Program-made: the position numbers and the translations under genes
Assembly (NCBI GenBank): GCA_033558025.1
Contig: JAUCEF010000007.1
Span: 9,920,001-9,984,000 of the forward strand
Length of the DNA: 64,000 nucleotides
Source of the DNA: Phytophthora sp. 'mugwort'
Lineage: Eukaryota > Oomycota > Peronosporomycetes > Peronosporales > Peronosporaceae
Direction of reading: 5' to 3'
In this document: positions 33,769-43,988 of the stretch, in pieces
How the letters are laid out: every line of letters starts with the position of its first letter
How positions within the stretch are numbered: the stretch's first letter is position 1
The notes under the pieces: generated by a model
Seen by the model: the letters and a program-made list of their open reading frames with translations, nothing else
Told to the model about the DNA's origin: nothing
The model's database searches: none

Positions 33769-34870
33769 GGCGAGCAGAGCGGAATGTGAAGGTCCGCCAG
33801 GTGTGGTGGTTGTCTGATACCTGTGTCAGGAGATCCCCCGTCGACCAATCAAAATGTCCTTCAGAAATGGCTGATTCTATAATGCCATGCTTCGCCCGGA
33901 AAGCTCTGGATATATATGACAGGGATATGATCTCTTCTTTTGATTTCAGACTTGCGCTTAAACGGTTGATCTTACTCAATAACATACAAGCGGTTGCTTT
34001 CTCGCAAGGCGTTCTCGCTTGGGACGAAGTACTCTAAGAATTGTTTCGTCAGCGGAGCCATCAAGTAAAGCTGCTTTAACGTTGTGACTCGAAGTGACAG
34101 CCATGTAAAACGATGACCGTTGAGGGGTTCGACGTGTTGGATGTCGGGAGAGGCGCGAGAATCGTGTTGTCTACGGTGAGGCCTTGACACTTCTCGGTTG
34201 TTAGCGATACCATAGGGACTTGCGAAATATCGAGCGAGATTTTCTTTACGTGCGACACGAGCATTTGCCGGTAGACGACATCCAAGACCTGCCAAGGTCG
34301 CTGCAAATGTTCCTCTTGGCCGACTGGGGATAACTTTCGCGTTTTTGTCGCACGAACGTTGCTCTAGGTCGACTGGGTCAACATTCGTGCGGTCGCACTA
34401 ATGTTTGCCTCACATATTTTGGATGCAATGTGACAATTATCTTGATTCGGCGCTTTGTTTAGGAAACTGTAAGAGACTACGTATTGGGTAATTACATTGG
34501 TGACCAATTATGTGCTCATACAGGATCCTCGACGGTTCTCGATTCGCCCTAAAACTCTAGATATAAATATGTAGAGAACTAATACCGTTTGTGCACAGTA
34601 AATGACCAAAAATAAGTAGTGTAGCCATCACAGGTGGCCAAATCCCAGTACTTACTTACTCGTCGCTTGAACTGAATCAGTTCAACTGATGGGCTACTTT
34701 CTGTATGACGCGACACCTTCTGACTGCGTGGGCTTCCTGCGGGGTCGCACTTGGCACACTGAGACAGCAAGCATGTCGATTCCTCAAAATTTCTTTTGCG
34801 GTGTTGATGCACAGCGTTCGCAGCGTTGTGAATTTCGAGTGCAGCCGTCGAAGTAATGCTCAGCAATGGT
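33769..34870. other. Intergenic, no gene supported
   Basis: The upstream region of the MFS gene, then sequence with short unrelated open frames only. No domain is recognised. Confidence 0.45.
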
Positions 34871-34970
34871 GGCGAGGCGGAATTTTACTTGTCGGATGCA
34901 AGTCCAGCTGTGTCCGACAAGTAAAATTCCGCCTCGCCATGATGCAAGTCCAGCTGTGTCCGACAAGTAA
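34871..34970. repeat. Perfect 26 bp inverted repeat plus 29 bp direct repeat
   Basis: Positions 34871-34896 and 34913-34938 are perfect reverse complements around a 16-base loop. The loop with the right arm start (34896-34924) recurs directly at 34942-34970 (ATGCAAGTCCAGCTGTGTCC and on). The pattern looks like a template-switch or fold-back duplication. Confidence 0.93.
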
Positions 34971-35304
34971 GATTTGCTTCGCTGCGGTAGCGACGTTACC
35001 GCCATGTGTAATTTTCACATCAAGCAACTCGAATCGGGTCTCGATGCGCAAGTTTTCGCCGACAGAGATGGAGCGCAGTATCAACAACCTCGCGTGTCGT
35101 GCATGCCGTATGCGACGCAGGGCTAGAGGCCAGCGCTAAAATCCCATTATTTTATTTATTCGTACTCTACATGTCATGAAACATTTACGCATGGGAACGC
35201 TGGTCGTAGTAATGGTCGCATTGCGCGGTTGTATTGCGCGATCTCAGGTTGGCGCGCTCGGTCGAGCGTTCGGCTTGAGGTCGCCTATGGTTACTAATCA
35301 TTGA

Positions 35305-35583
35305 TCAGTGCTGGGAAGTACGCATCACGCGGGCCTCGCGCTGACACGCGTTGGCAAGACGCGCCTGTGCGCGTTGGCGCTGGAACAGGATCCAGTCCTG
35401 GGTCTCCAGCTCGTCCTCCGTGTCTTCTCCGTCGGAGCAGTCGTCGTTCTCGTCCACGAGCCCGCTCGCGTAAAAGTCCCAGAACGGGTTGGCCGGCGCC
35501 GAGCACTGGCTCGAGGACTCCGCCGCTGTCACGCGACGCTGCAGCGTGTTCAGTCCCTTGGCAGCGCTGATCGTTGTCGACAT
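35305..35583 (-). CDS. Small acidic protein of unknown function
   Basis: From ATG 35583 the frame gives 92 residues: MSTTISAAKGLNTLQRRVTA, NPFWDFYASGLVDENDD, an acidic run SDGEDTEDELETQDWI and a basic tail ending RVMRTSQH. The frame stays open upstream to about 35670 without an ATG. A spliced upstream exon is possible, for example from the MAIEMRPRYAVSRS frame that starts at 35773. No family is recognised. The acidic-aromatic core makes it look coding, unlike the Arg/Ala-rich overlapping frames. Confidence 0.5.
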   Translation of the reverse strand: MSTTISAAKGLNTLQRRVTAAESSSQCSAPANPFWDFYASGLVDENDDCSDGEDTEDELETQDWILFQRQRAQARLANACQREARVMRTSQH

Positions 35584-36048
35584 GGCAGGATAGACGGCGG
35601 GGGTCGTCGGCCGCGGCCGCTCGAGCCTGGAGAGCGAAGGCGCGCGCTGGAAGGTGTCGTGCCACGGCACGGATAAATCTGGGAATGGCGTCGGCGGCTG
35701 TCAAGTCGGCGTTGGCAACGCGCGTCCGCTCGCTACGCGAAACCGCATACCTGGGGCGCATCTCGATAGCCAACCGAATTCAATGAGACACTTGAGCCGG
35801 CACTGACGTCAACAAGCTTGTCGTCTTTGTGCAGTCGTCGTCTTGCGGCGGCGACTTGCATCTGCACCACCGCTGCAAGTCTCACCAAGATGATCCATGA
35901 GGCCACGCATGGTAGTTCATATCAGACGTGGGTGGTCCAGCACTAGGATAGCGAGACAAAAAGGTTGATGCAATGATGCAATTTTTCAGCGGCATGGGCA
36001 AGACAATATGCTTGCTCGGTTGTGGGACGTGAACGAAATGGTGGCTCA

Positions 36049-36915
36049 CTACACGAAGACTAAGTTATACGAGTCGTCCACCACCACTAGCGCCTCGTGG
36101 ATACCACCTGAAGAGGGCGAGGATTCCGTTGGCTGGTGAAAGCTGCCCTTGCCCCGCTTGCCCTTGCTCATCTTGCGCTGAACGCCGTCCACCAGCTCGC
36201 GCGCATCCTTGGCGAGCTGCTCGTTACGTGTGATCTTGACGTCCACGAACTGCCTGTTATTCAGGTCCAGTGCCATCTTGATAGGGTGTCTAGTTCTGCT
36301 GCCGGTACTGTGATCGTCGCCCTCATTTTTCTCGACCTGCTCGTCGTCGTAGAAATATTGCTCCATATCCAGCACGCGCGTGCGCTCGGCGCCCGTCTTG
36401 TCGAGACGCACCAGCTCCTCCATGTGTTGCTGCGCGGCTTGGTCGGTCATGACCACGTCTGCCTCATAACATAGCTCAGTATCGCAGAAGGCGCAGCGGC
36501 GCGCTCCGTTGTACTCGATGCGACCGCATCGCAGGCAGTTGATGATGAGTGCGTTGTTGAGCAGCGCCGCCGCCTTGCCCGTGCCCTTCTTGTTCTTCTT
36601 ACTGGGTTTAAGACGCGAGTTCACTCCTGTTGGCCGAGGGACGAGTCCCTCCTTCCCCTGCGCCGCCGCCGCCTCTCCTCCTTTTACTCCCACTCGTCTA
36701 GGATTGACGGCCGACGGCTCGGGCGAGAACAGCCGCGTGCTGATGTGCTCTGCCCGTCCGGCCGGGATACCAAGCAGCTCAACGAGATAGCTGGACGCCT
36801 CCTGCTTGGAGTAAAAGGTGCTTGTGATGTAGGCCACGATCTCGTCCACCTCCGCGAAGCCCAGCGCGCTCACCAGCTCACCTTTGAGCCACGCCTTTGT
36901 CTCGGGGGCTGCCAT
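36049..36915 (-). CDS. TRIP4: TRIP4/ASC-1-like zinc-finger protein
   Basis: A 288-residue single-exon frame. The N-terminal 50 residues (VSALGFAEVDEIVAYITSTF) match the helical start of activating signal cointegrator 1. Residues 127-149 form a C2HC5-type zinc finger with INCLRCGRIEYN (C127, C130), CAFCDTELCYE (C141, C144, C149). ASC-1 belongs to a four-subunit complex with ASCC1-3 that acts in transcription coactivation and in splitting collided ribosomes. Animal TRIP4 is about 580 residues and ends in an ASCH domain; no ASCH is visible here, so this is a short form. It shares a 112 bp divergent promoter with the gene at 37028. Confidence 0.85.
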   Translation of the reverse strand: MAAPETKAWLKGELVSALGFAEVDEIVAYITSTFYSKQEASSYLVELLGIPAGRAEHISTRLFSPEPSAVNPRRVGVKGGEAAAAQGKEGLVPRPTGVNSRLKPSKKNKKGTGKAAALLNNALIINCLRCGRIEYNGARRCAFCDTELCYEADVVMTDQAAQQHMEELVRLDKTGAERTRVLDMEQYFYDDEQVEKNEGDDHSTGSRTRHPIKMALDLNNRQFVDVKITRNEQLAKDARELVDGVQRKMSKGKRGKGSFHQPTESSPSSGGIHEALVVVDDSYNLVFV

Positions 36916-37027
36916 ATACCTCCTGCGTTAAAAATTAAGTTGAAAGTCGCACTTTTCCTTTTTGCACTAAACCCGTCGACCACGGTTAGGCACAACATAA
37001 TGGCTACGGTACACCCCAGTGGCTGAG
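36916..37027. promoter_or_regulatory. Compact bidirectional promoter region
   Basis: Only 112 bp separate the two start codons (36915 minus, 37028 plus). It holds a pyrimidine-rich CTTTTCCTTTTTGCAC and an AT-rich TTAAAAATTAAG. No TATA box is clear. Shared control of both genes is inferred from spacing. Confidence 0.5.
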
Positions 37028-37525
37028 ATGTCTTTCCTTCTCGGAGACGACTACGCGAGCAGCCGCAGCTCCAGCGAGAGCGATGAAGAAGAGACGGTAC
37101 CGAGTCAGATGATGAACCATGAGCCGAATAACGAGGAGAAGATCCCTGTACAGCTCCTACCGTCAGCCGACAGCGTCTTGTCCAGCGTGACGGCGTCATT
37201 CCTGCCGCCCAAGTCCAGTGCTAAGGCTCATAGCACCGTCAAGCCCTTCGACTTGCTGGAAGAGCATGAAGCACAGGGACGAGAACGCGATAAGCAGAAG
37301 CGGGAGCAAGAAGCGGTCGAACGCGTGATGGAGACGCGCAAAATCGACCGCAAGCGCCATCCGCCGCCAGGAGTGGCGACTCGAGAAGAGTCGACTAAGC
37401 GTGAGAAGAAAGATGCAAAGGAGCGTGTCAAGCACCAGAGGTTAAAGGGCCAGGCAGGTATCGGATTCGATTTCCGCGGCTGGAAGTCCGAGACAGAGAT
37501 GGCAATGCGTCAGCAGTTCGACTAG
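37028..37525 (+). CDS. Small charged protein of unknown function
   Basis: From ATG 37028 the frame gives 165 residues. The N-terminus is acidic and Ser-rich (SSRSSSESDEEETVPSQ), and the middle holds a conserved-looking KPFDLLEEHE followed by a long charged helix (GRERDKQKREQEAVERVMET and onward) and a GIGFDFRGWKSETEMAMRQ ending. The composition is that of nuclear or RNA-processing factors, but no family is certain. An in-frame GTG at 37019 would add three residues; ATG is preferred. Divergent from the TRIP4-like gene. Confidence 0.75.
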   Translation: MSFLLGDDYASSRSSSESDEEETVPSQMMNHEPNNEEKIPVQLLPSADSVLSSVTASFLPPKSSAKAHSTVKPFDLLEEHEAQGRERDKQKREQEAVERVMETRKIDRKRHPPPGVATREESTKREKKDAKERVKHQRLKGQAGIGFDFRGWKSETEMAMRQQFD

Positions 37526-37634
37526 TTGTAGATTAACAGTTCGACTAGTTGTAGATTAAACTTGGTGCCCAAACGGTGGAAATGGCACCCGGTACTACTT
37601 GCTCATAGTAGCGAACTGCTCTAGGGGATCTCAG

Positions 37635-37641
37635 TCATTTC
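37635..37641 (+). promoter_or_regulatory. Candidate oomycete Inr element
   Basis: TCATTTC, about 105 bases upstream of the ATG at 37746, matches the pyrimidine-CA-Y-TT-Y initiator described for oomycete promoters. A seven-base match is weak alone; position and orientation support it. Confidence 0.35.
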
Positions 37642-37745
37642 GAGTCAAGCGCGATCTAAATGCTGAATGCGATCTTTCTACCAAATCAAAGCCGAATTTT
37701 GAAGAGGCGTCATTCGCGGATCTGCGGTGAAAGGTATAAAGGACG

Positions 37746-40727
37746 ATGGAGTTCTTCGCGCGTCTGGGTAACCTCGTGCTGGGCGAGCCCGAGGAAGAGA
37801 CAGTGGAAGAGCAGCAGTTGCGTCGCCGGAACCGCGCTAAGCGCCAGCTGCAATCCAAGAGCCAACGCGGCATCATCCTCGAAGATCTGGAGAGTGCTGT
37901 GCGAGGACTGCAGCTCTTCAGGGACGCCAAGAAGGGCAACAACAATAATGGGGCCAGCAGCCGTCGCAGCAGCTCTATGGACGACGACGTGGATACGGCG
38001 ATGCCGTCCAGTGACAACAATGGCAGTCCAAAGGCAGCTATGATGGAGAGCACGGACGACGCTCGGGAGCTACTGCTGAACGACGAGCACGCAGTGGTCA
38101 ACTTGCTGTGCACGCAGCTGGATCGTTGTGTCTCTCACGGACTACGTTTGCTAGAAGCAGACGACTCGGGCATTGGAGCCACCGTCAAATTCTTTGGCGT
38201 CGTCAAGTGGACGTGTACTCGGATGGAAGCGATCCGCCAGAAGCAAATGGTGGAGGCCATGCACCGCGCCGCTGCTGCCGCTCCGAAGGGGACAGCGTCG
38301 TCCAATAACAAAGTGTGCGAAGTCGTGACTTCCAGTGTCGAGGCGGATCTCCCTCGTCACGTACGCGGCCTGATGGGCGCTGTGCGTTCTGTCATTGGCC
38401 TCATTAACGTGCACACCGATGAAGGCAAAGCGCGAGCTTTCATTCGCCAAGCGCTTAACACGCACGTGTTGCAATCCAGTCTCTGCATGGTGCTATCTGA
38501 GACCAATCTCGACCTTTTGGCATCCTATTACACCGAGTTTGCTCTGTTTCGCCAGCGTGATGAGGTCAAGATGTTTCTTAATCTCCTTTCAGGGCTCGAC
38601 GATCTACCATTTGCATTCTTGATTGACGACCCGCGGCTGGATCTTGCTCCGGAAACGCTACCGTTTTCTCGCCCCTTACCTCGTCCGAAGGCGCGCAAGA
38701 TCACAAAGCAGGCACCCAAGCTCATTGATCCGGAGGATATGGTGACTGGACGCGTACGCCTATGCCAGGCTGATGACGAGACGGATATCCTGGCCGAGAA
38801 ACTTGTTTCGCACCATGAACTACGACTGGCGTTCAATACCCGCAAAGGTGGCAACCCATTGTCCGAGACATTGATGCGAGCAGCTCAGTCACAGAAGATG
38901 GAAGATGCAGGGACTGCAGTACTTCGTTTCTTGGAGTTGGGATATCCCGAGTACGACGTTTTCGGCAGCGACTTGCTGGATGTGCTGTGCAATCCGTTTT
39001 TGAGCGGCATGGCTCGTTTCGAGACTGCTTTAGGTCTCCCTGATGTGGTCGAAGCCTGCTTTTGTTACCTATACGAGCAGGTGGACTCGCCCGGCCTTTT
39101 TCAAGCACATTTGCAAGCCGATCACGTCACAGAGCTGCGCGATACCATTGAAGAACTGGGCGGTTTTCATCGAAAGATGCCGGTGGATCCACATGAAGTT
39201 GTGGCAATCCTGCTTCAGTATCTTTGGGAGCTTCCCGATCCACTTCTTACAGAAGAGCGGTTGGACAGATTTCTGGTTTGTGCTGGTCGCCCTGGTAGCG
39301 GAATGTCTGAAGAGGAGTGCAAGTCACTTCTTGTGGTTCTTGTGAACGACCTGCCATGGTATTGCAAGCCTCTGCTAGAGCGTCTGTGCCACTGGGTCTC
39401 GGTGGCGTTGCAACCGCGTCATGCTGAGAAGAACGGGCTTACAGTGTATGCGATTGCGAACTGTTTGGCTCCGTTATTGCTTCGAGGAAGGCACAGCGAA
39501 CGTTTTCACGAATTTGAGGACCCGACCTATCGCAAATATCCCGTTGGATATCAGCATCGTACTCCCGTTCGTTCCCGCTTGATGCCGAACGAAGAGGACT
39601 ACCTGTCCACATTCCCGGATAGTAATTTAGGTATCCCGTCTGAGGCTCGTGAAGTTCGTCACAAAACGCGTGATGCTGAAGAGGCTGTCCAAGTAATTGC
39701 GATGCTGTTCACGGAACAAGAGGCTGCACTTCATGATTTCCGAGTTGAGCTTTGTTCGCGCCGCTCCAAGTTGCGTGACAAGGTTCGGCGTTTGGAAACC
39801 CTCCGCTTCGGCATGGAAGAGCCACTTGACATGACAAACGAGACCCATGTGGCTCTTTTGAAGCGACTTTGGGATGCACTACTGGTGCCAGAAGATCCGA
39901 TGGTTGAAGAAAGCGACTCGGTGTTATCGGCCTCCAGTAACAGCGAAAGTGAGGTCGGTGGCGTTGATGTGAGTGCGATGCTGGCTTCACCGCGCTGGAA
40001 GTGCAGTGGATTCCACACGGATAACCCCCTAGGTGGCTTCCGCGGCGGAGGTGTGCTGGCGCTTGAGTGCCTGGTTTTCTTCATGGAAGAGTATCCGGAG
40101 AAAGCGCGTGCGATGATGGAGCGCAACGCGGTTGCTGGCGGCAACCGCTACCCGTTCCCAGTTGCGAGCATCAATGTTATGCGTATGATGATGCACTTGC
40201 TGATGCTTGATGAGGCACCAGATGTGTGCACCAAGCTAGTTCTGCACTCTGTGGAGACGAACGGCGATACGTCTCCGGCCGTTGTGATGAAATTGCGTGT
40301 AGCGGAGCGCGTGAGTCGCACGCCGTTCTGGCCTGTGTTTGATGATTCGAAGGCATTCTTGAAGCTGCACGCCATGGCTTTCATGCTGCTGGACCTGCAT
40401 TGGGTGCACTCTGGAGCGACGCAGATGGGCTTCCAGCCCGTGCTTGATGCCACAAGGCGCCAAATGGGCTGGCTGCTGGAGCAGGCTCCGATCTCAGTCG
40501 AGGAGATGTGGACGACATGGATGAAGGTGCGTGAGCTGGACACGACCAAGTTTACTGGACCAACGAACTTCGAGTCAAGTGCCGTGACTTCACCGAGCTC
40601 GTCGGCTTCGTCTGCGCTGGAAAATGAGCATGTAGCTCAGCAAATAGCTCACAAACTATCGGCAAAGCTCGAGGACGAAGCGCGGCCACGAGACGGTATT
40701 TTACCCCCTACCCCCGCCGCCGGATAG
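37746..40727 (+). CDS. RUN-RhoGAP-ELMO multidomain GTPase regulator
   Basis: A 993-residue intronless frame. Residues about 110-300 read as a RUN domain (effector of Rab/Rap GTPases): AVVNLLCTQLDRCVSHGLRL and the helix around KARAFIRQALNTHVLQSSLC. Residues about 428-585 read as a RhoGAP fold: LGLPDVVEACFCYLYE, DSPGLFQAHLQADHVTELRD, VVAILLQYLWELPDPLLTEE and VYAIANCLAPLLLRG. The arginine-finger position (usual GLFR/GIFR) is Gln453. Residues about 700-905 read as an ELMO domain: WKCSGFHTDNPLGGFRGGGV with R766 at the ELMOD GAP arginine, then YPFPVASINVMRMMMHLLM. ELMOD proteins are Arf-family GAPs. RUN plus RhoGAP plus ELMO in one chain suggests a hub linking Rab, Rho and Arf signalling. The domain calls are good; the combined function is inferred. 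Confidence 0.88.
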   Translation: MEFFARLGNLVLGEPEEETVEEQQLRRRNRAKRQLQSKSQRGIILEDLESAVRGLQLFRDAKKGNNNNGASSRRSSSMDDDVDTAMPSSDNNGSPKAAMMESTDDARELLLNDEHAVVNLLCTQLDRCVSHGLRLLEADDSGIGATVKFFGVVKWTCTRMEAIRQKQMVEAMHRAAAAAPKGTASSNNKVCEVVTSSVEADLPRHVRGLMGAVRSVIGLINVHTDEGKARAFIRQALNTHVLQSSLCMVLSETNLDLLASYYTEFALFRQRDEVKMFLNLLSGLDDLPFAFLIDDPRLDLAPETLPFSRPLPRPKARKITKQAPKLIDPEDMVTGRVRLCQADDETDILAEKLVSHHELRLAFNTRKGGNPLSETLMRAAQSQKMEDAGTAVLRFLELGYPEYDVFGSDLLDVLCNPFLSGMARFETALGLPDVVEACFCYLYEQVDSPGLFQAHLQADHVTELRDTIEELGGFHRKMPVDPHEVVAILLQYLWELPDPLLTEERLDRFLVCAGRPGSGMSEEECKSLLVVLVNDLPWYCKPLLERLCHWVSVALQPRHAEKNGLTVYAIANCLAPLLLRGRHSERFHEFEDPTYRKYPVGYQHRTPVRSRLMPNEEDYLSTFPDSNLGIPSEAREVRHKTRDAEEAVQVIAMLFTEQEAALHDFRVELCSRRSKLRDKVRRLETLRFGMEEPLDMTNETHVALLKRLWDALLVPEDPMVEESDSVLSASSNSESEVGGVDVSAMLASPRWKCSGFHTDNPLGGFRGGGVLALECLVFFMEEYPEKARAMMERNAVAGGNRYPFPVASINVMRMMMHLLMLDEAPDVCTKLVLHSVETNGDTSPAVVMKLRVAERVSRTPFWPVFDDSKAFLKLHAMAFMLLDLHWVHSGATQMGFQPVLDATRRQMGWLLEQAPISVEEMWTTWMKVRELDTTKFTGPTNFESSAVTSPSSSASSALENEHVAQQIAHKLSAKLEDEARPRDGILPPTPAAG

Positions 40728-41380
40728 TGTCGTCGTTGTGCAGTGTAGTGTACCAGCATGTACATATAGGCATCACCTCTTCTCATCCAAGGACCCGTTC
40801 AACTGCCTAGATAAGAAGGGGTGTCGACGTTTTTGTACTAATGGTCAACTTCAACGAGAACGTGTTGACATCAGTGATGCTATAGAATGGTATTTTATGA
40901 AAATTTGTTTTTTTATAACCAACATAGTTATTTTGGTCTTTTTGGTCCTAAATAATTTTTTATTTGATGTCACTTTTGGCATCCATCATGAGCGCCCCTT
41001 CCTGTTCAAAGAGGTCTAGTCGAACGTTAAGATTAGCACGTACTAGCACCCCACAAACGAACGTGCTTCCTCTCGTGCCCTTTTTGAACAAACGATCAGC
41101 ACGTGGGCCGAAGCCCAGGGCCCTTTTGGGGCCACTTCACCAAGCATCCTAAAGGTCCGTACAATTCGGCTCGCGCAGCTTGTACGCGTTACGGCTATAC
41201 GGCATCTATGATGCTAGACCATTCACCAATGTCATCGTTTGTCATACAAAACTCGGATTATGAAAAACTAGCCTAGGGCCGAAACTAAACCCTATAACCG
41301 CCGCGAGAGGTGGGTTTAGTTTTGGTCCCGGTAGGTGGGCCAGCCTATGCGCAGCTGCGGTCTACAGCTCGGTGATCTCC
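40728..41380. other. Intergenic, AT-rich
   Basis: The 3' flank of the RUN-RhoGAP-ELMO gene, with no gene seen. An A/T-dense patch at about 40890-40980 translates as Ile/Phe-rich but without motifs. Confidence 0.5.
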
Positions 41381-41419
41381 CACTACTGATGGCCGAAAGC
41401 CTTACAAGTGGTTCAGTAC

Positions 41420-42240
41420 GTATGTACGCACGTGTGAGACGTGTCAACGGGTTAAACCCTCGCCACACTCGGCTGCGCCGTTGGCCAGCTTGCCAGTACC
41501 CACGGGGTGTTGGAAATCCATTAGTATGGACTTTGTGCTCGATCTGCCGCGGGATGCGGTGGGCAACACGGGCGTCGTGATCTTTGTCGACTGCTTGAGC
41601 AAGATGGCTCATTTAGCGGCGGTGCCGGACTCCATCGATGGCGAAGGGACAGCCACGCTGTCCATGGATCGTGTTTTTCGACAGCATGGTCTGCCGGAGG
41701 CAGTTGTCTCGGATCGAGACCCCCCTTTCACGGGTAAGTTTTGGAAGTTTGTCTTTAAGATGCTCGGCATTCGACTCGACATGTACACAGCGGACCATCC
41801 GGAGACCGGTGATCAGACGGAACGCGTGAGCATGTTGTTGAAGACATGCTTCAGTTGTCTGTGCGTACAGGCTCATGCAATGGAGCGCTATGCTCCCACT
41901 CGATGAGTTTGTATTGCACAATGCGGTGCATGCCTCGACAGGCTTCACCCCGCTCTACTTGAACGACCTCACAACCCCTCGCGTCCCGCTGACGCCACCA
42001 CTCCGTGGCTCTCGGCTTAGTTGGGGAGGGATAGCCGATGGGCTAGCTCATATCAGCCCATCTGCAGTTCGCAAGCAAGTTGACACGTTCGTGTCTACGC
42101 GTTTGAGTGTCTTACGACAAACACTCGATGCGATGGCTGAAAGCCAAGATGTTCAGAAGGAACAGGCTAAAACGGCTCGATGAGATGGCTGAAAGCGAAG
42201 ATGTTCAGAAGGAACAGGCTAAAAAGGGCAAAGGGCAGAT
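41420..42240 (+). pseudogene. Ty3/gypsy integrase fragment
   Basis: The zinc-binding CETC motif at about 41430 leads into the catalytic core SMDFVLDLPRDAVGNTGVVI (first Asp), VVSDRDPPFTGKFWKFVFKM (second Asp) and HPETGDQTERV (Glu). The next block, EFVLHNAVHASTGFTPLYLN, lies in a shifted frame at 41890. It ends in a coiled stretch with a tandem duplication of about 46 bp (42132-42177 and 42184-42229, period 52). Plus strand, unlike the 11-19 kb element, and without a detectable RT, so it is a truncated second copy or family. Confidence 0.82.
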
Positions 42241-42735
42241 GCAGCATTAAGGTGTTTAAGGGCGGGGACAAATTTTATTAAACGCTAAAAACCTTGATGT
42301 CGTCTTCCTTCGATAAGGCCAGTGTCGTCAAGGAATGGGCTTCCGATATTGATATTTTGGCTTGTGTTGGTGATACGTCGAAAAGTCTTCTGGTAATTTG
42401 TGCCGCGTTTGACAGCGTTGTGGAAGCGGCTACCAATCAGCTACACCACGGAGTCGACGAAGACATACTGCTCAGAGAGCAGCAGCACGGTGATGACCAA
42501 CCGCAAGGAGCCCAGCGGCACACCAACGAACAAACCGTAGCAGATAACGGCAGCATCACCCAACACGACATCGACAGGCAGCTCTTTGACTGCTAGTGTG
42601 GTCTGGCTTAACTGCCAACCTGTGCAGATGAACTGGTGAGGTTCGGGAATGCAACAATGAGGATGATGTACACACAAGTACAGATTAAGAACCAAATGAC
42701 ATTCGATTCATTGGCATGCGCGGCCGCAGTTGAAG
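42241..42735. other. Unassigned tract with a hydrophobic minus-strand frame
   Basis: The minus strand at 42695-42441 reads a hydrophobic stretch (CYGLFVGVPLGSLRLVITVL) like part of a membrane transporter, with a stop soon after. The plus frame at 42294-42596 looks like its shadow. Possibly a transporter fragment; not named. Confidence 0.25.
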
Positions 42736-43520
42736 ATTCGTACGTAACGTGTTGACAATGCCTTCGCGAACAAAACTAGTTATCGAGTCGGCATTAGAGA
42801 GATCGCTAGCATCGTACGCAAGAATATCCGTAAGCGAGTTCGCCCCCATCTGCCACAGACCGAAGCTCTTTCCCGATTGCGTTGGACGTTGAGCGCAGTC
42901 GCTCGCTCACAACAAAATTGTGATGAACGACGGCGCAATGTATTAGCAGTATAGCATTTACTAGCTTCACGGAAAGGATTGTTGAATAGCCGGGATTGTT
43001 GAATAGCCGCAACTTGTTCTCAAAAAGTCCGAAGGCCATCTCGATTCGAATGCGAACTTAAGATTCGTGAAAGTTGAAATAGTCACGGTACAGATCGCCA
43101 GCTATCTGGGGGGTTGTATATGGCATTAAGAGTTAGCTCGTAGCCATGTAAGCGTTTTTTTTCGCAATCACGTACAGACCGCGCTCGAGACCTTCAACAA
43201 CTTGCGGTAAGCTTGACTTGCGATACGCTTTGGCGTCGTTCGGTCCGCCTGGATGACTCGCATTGATGTAAGTGAATCGGCTGTGGTGATCACATATAGC
43301 CCGCACGTTAATACCCATCGTTCCGTAGTGCCCATATAGTATACACGGATTCCAGCACCATCCTCGCCGTCACAACCGGCGCACTCTGCCTTCCTGGCTG
43401 CTGGCGTCTCGATATTGCACAGCCACCCATCACTTGCACCGATTCGTCGACTAATAACGTCCCCCGAGCTAACCGCCTTGAAGCCGCGTGCAACTGCCTC
43501 ACGGGCACTAGACGACATAG
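42736..43520 (-). pseudogene. PIF/Harbinger-type DDE transposase fragment
   Basis: Minus-strand pieces in several frames: GDVISRRIGASDGWLCNIET, MGINVRAICDHHSRFTYINA (first catalytic region), SHPGGPNDAKAYRKSSLP, GLERGLYVIAKKNAYM (GD-N-A replaced by AKKNAY) and MAFGLFENKLRLF (the ExMAFG-type block). Together they give the central half of a DDE_Tnp_4 enzyme with stops between blocks. Confidence 0.72.
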
Positions 43521-43759
43521 GCTATCAGATCCAAAGCTCAGGTAACTTCAAGATCGCTGTTGAGGTCCCGTACAAAATACGATAGAAAGAAGCCAAACTG
43601 CAGCGGGGCTGCGTAGCGTAGTGGGTCCGAGGAAGGCGTATGACTCTCCGAGTCTTAGCTGGGGTTCTCCAAACCCCTAAGGTCTCCGCAAAGGCTTAGA
43701 TCTCTCTAGTTATACCATTAGATACTCAAAGAATCAATATTCCTAAACCTAGGACAATA

Positions 43760-43988
43760 TTCTCTTTGATGTTAAAACGGAACTGTTATTTGTTTGCTTA
43801 TCTGCGGCAAAGCCGCCTGTGGTGTAAATGTATGACTCTAACTATCTACCATAGTTAAACCTAGTCAAATGCATATCGAGTGGCCACGTACTGGAATCCT
43901 GTTAACCCAAGTGGTACCAAGTACCACTTACTGCAAGGTAACACGTAGCATGGCCACATTTCGTGTTACCTCCGTGTAACCCCGTTAC
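43760..43988 (-). repeat. Probable gypsy LTR, inner edge
   Basis: The tract ends GTGTAACCCCGTTAC, like the LTRs at 11598 and 19118, and shares GCATGGCCACAT with their GATGTTGGCCACAT. It is followed by a C-rich run (43988-44004) that is a purine tract on the minus strand, as at the 11.6 kb 3' LTR. The left edge could not be placed. Confidence 0.5.

Noticed and set aside
35294..35773. 159-residue Arg/Ala-rich minus-strand frame
   Set aside because: It overlaps the acidic 92-residue frame and has shadow-like composition with a long Arg run.
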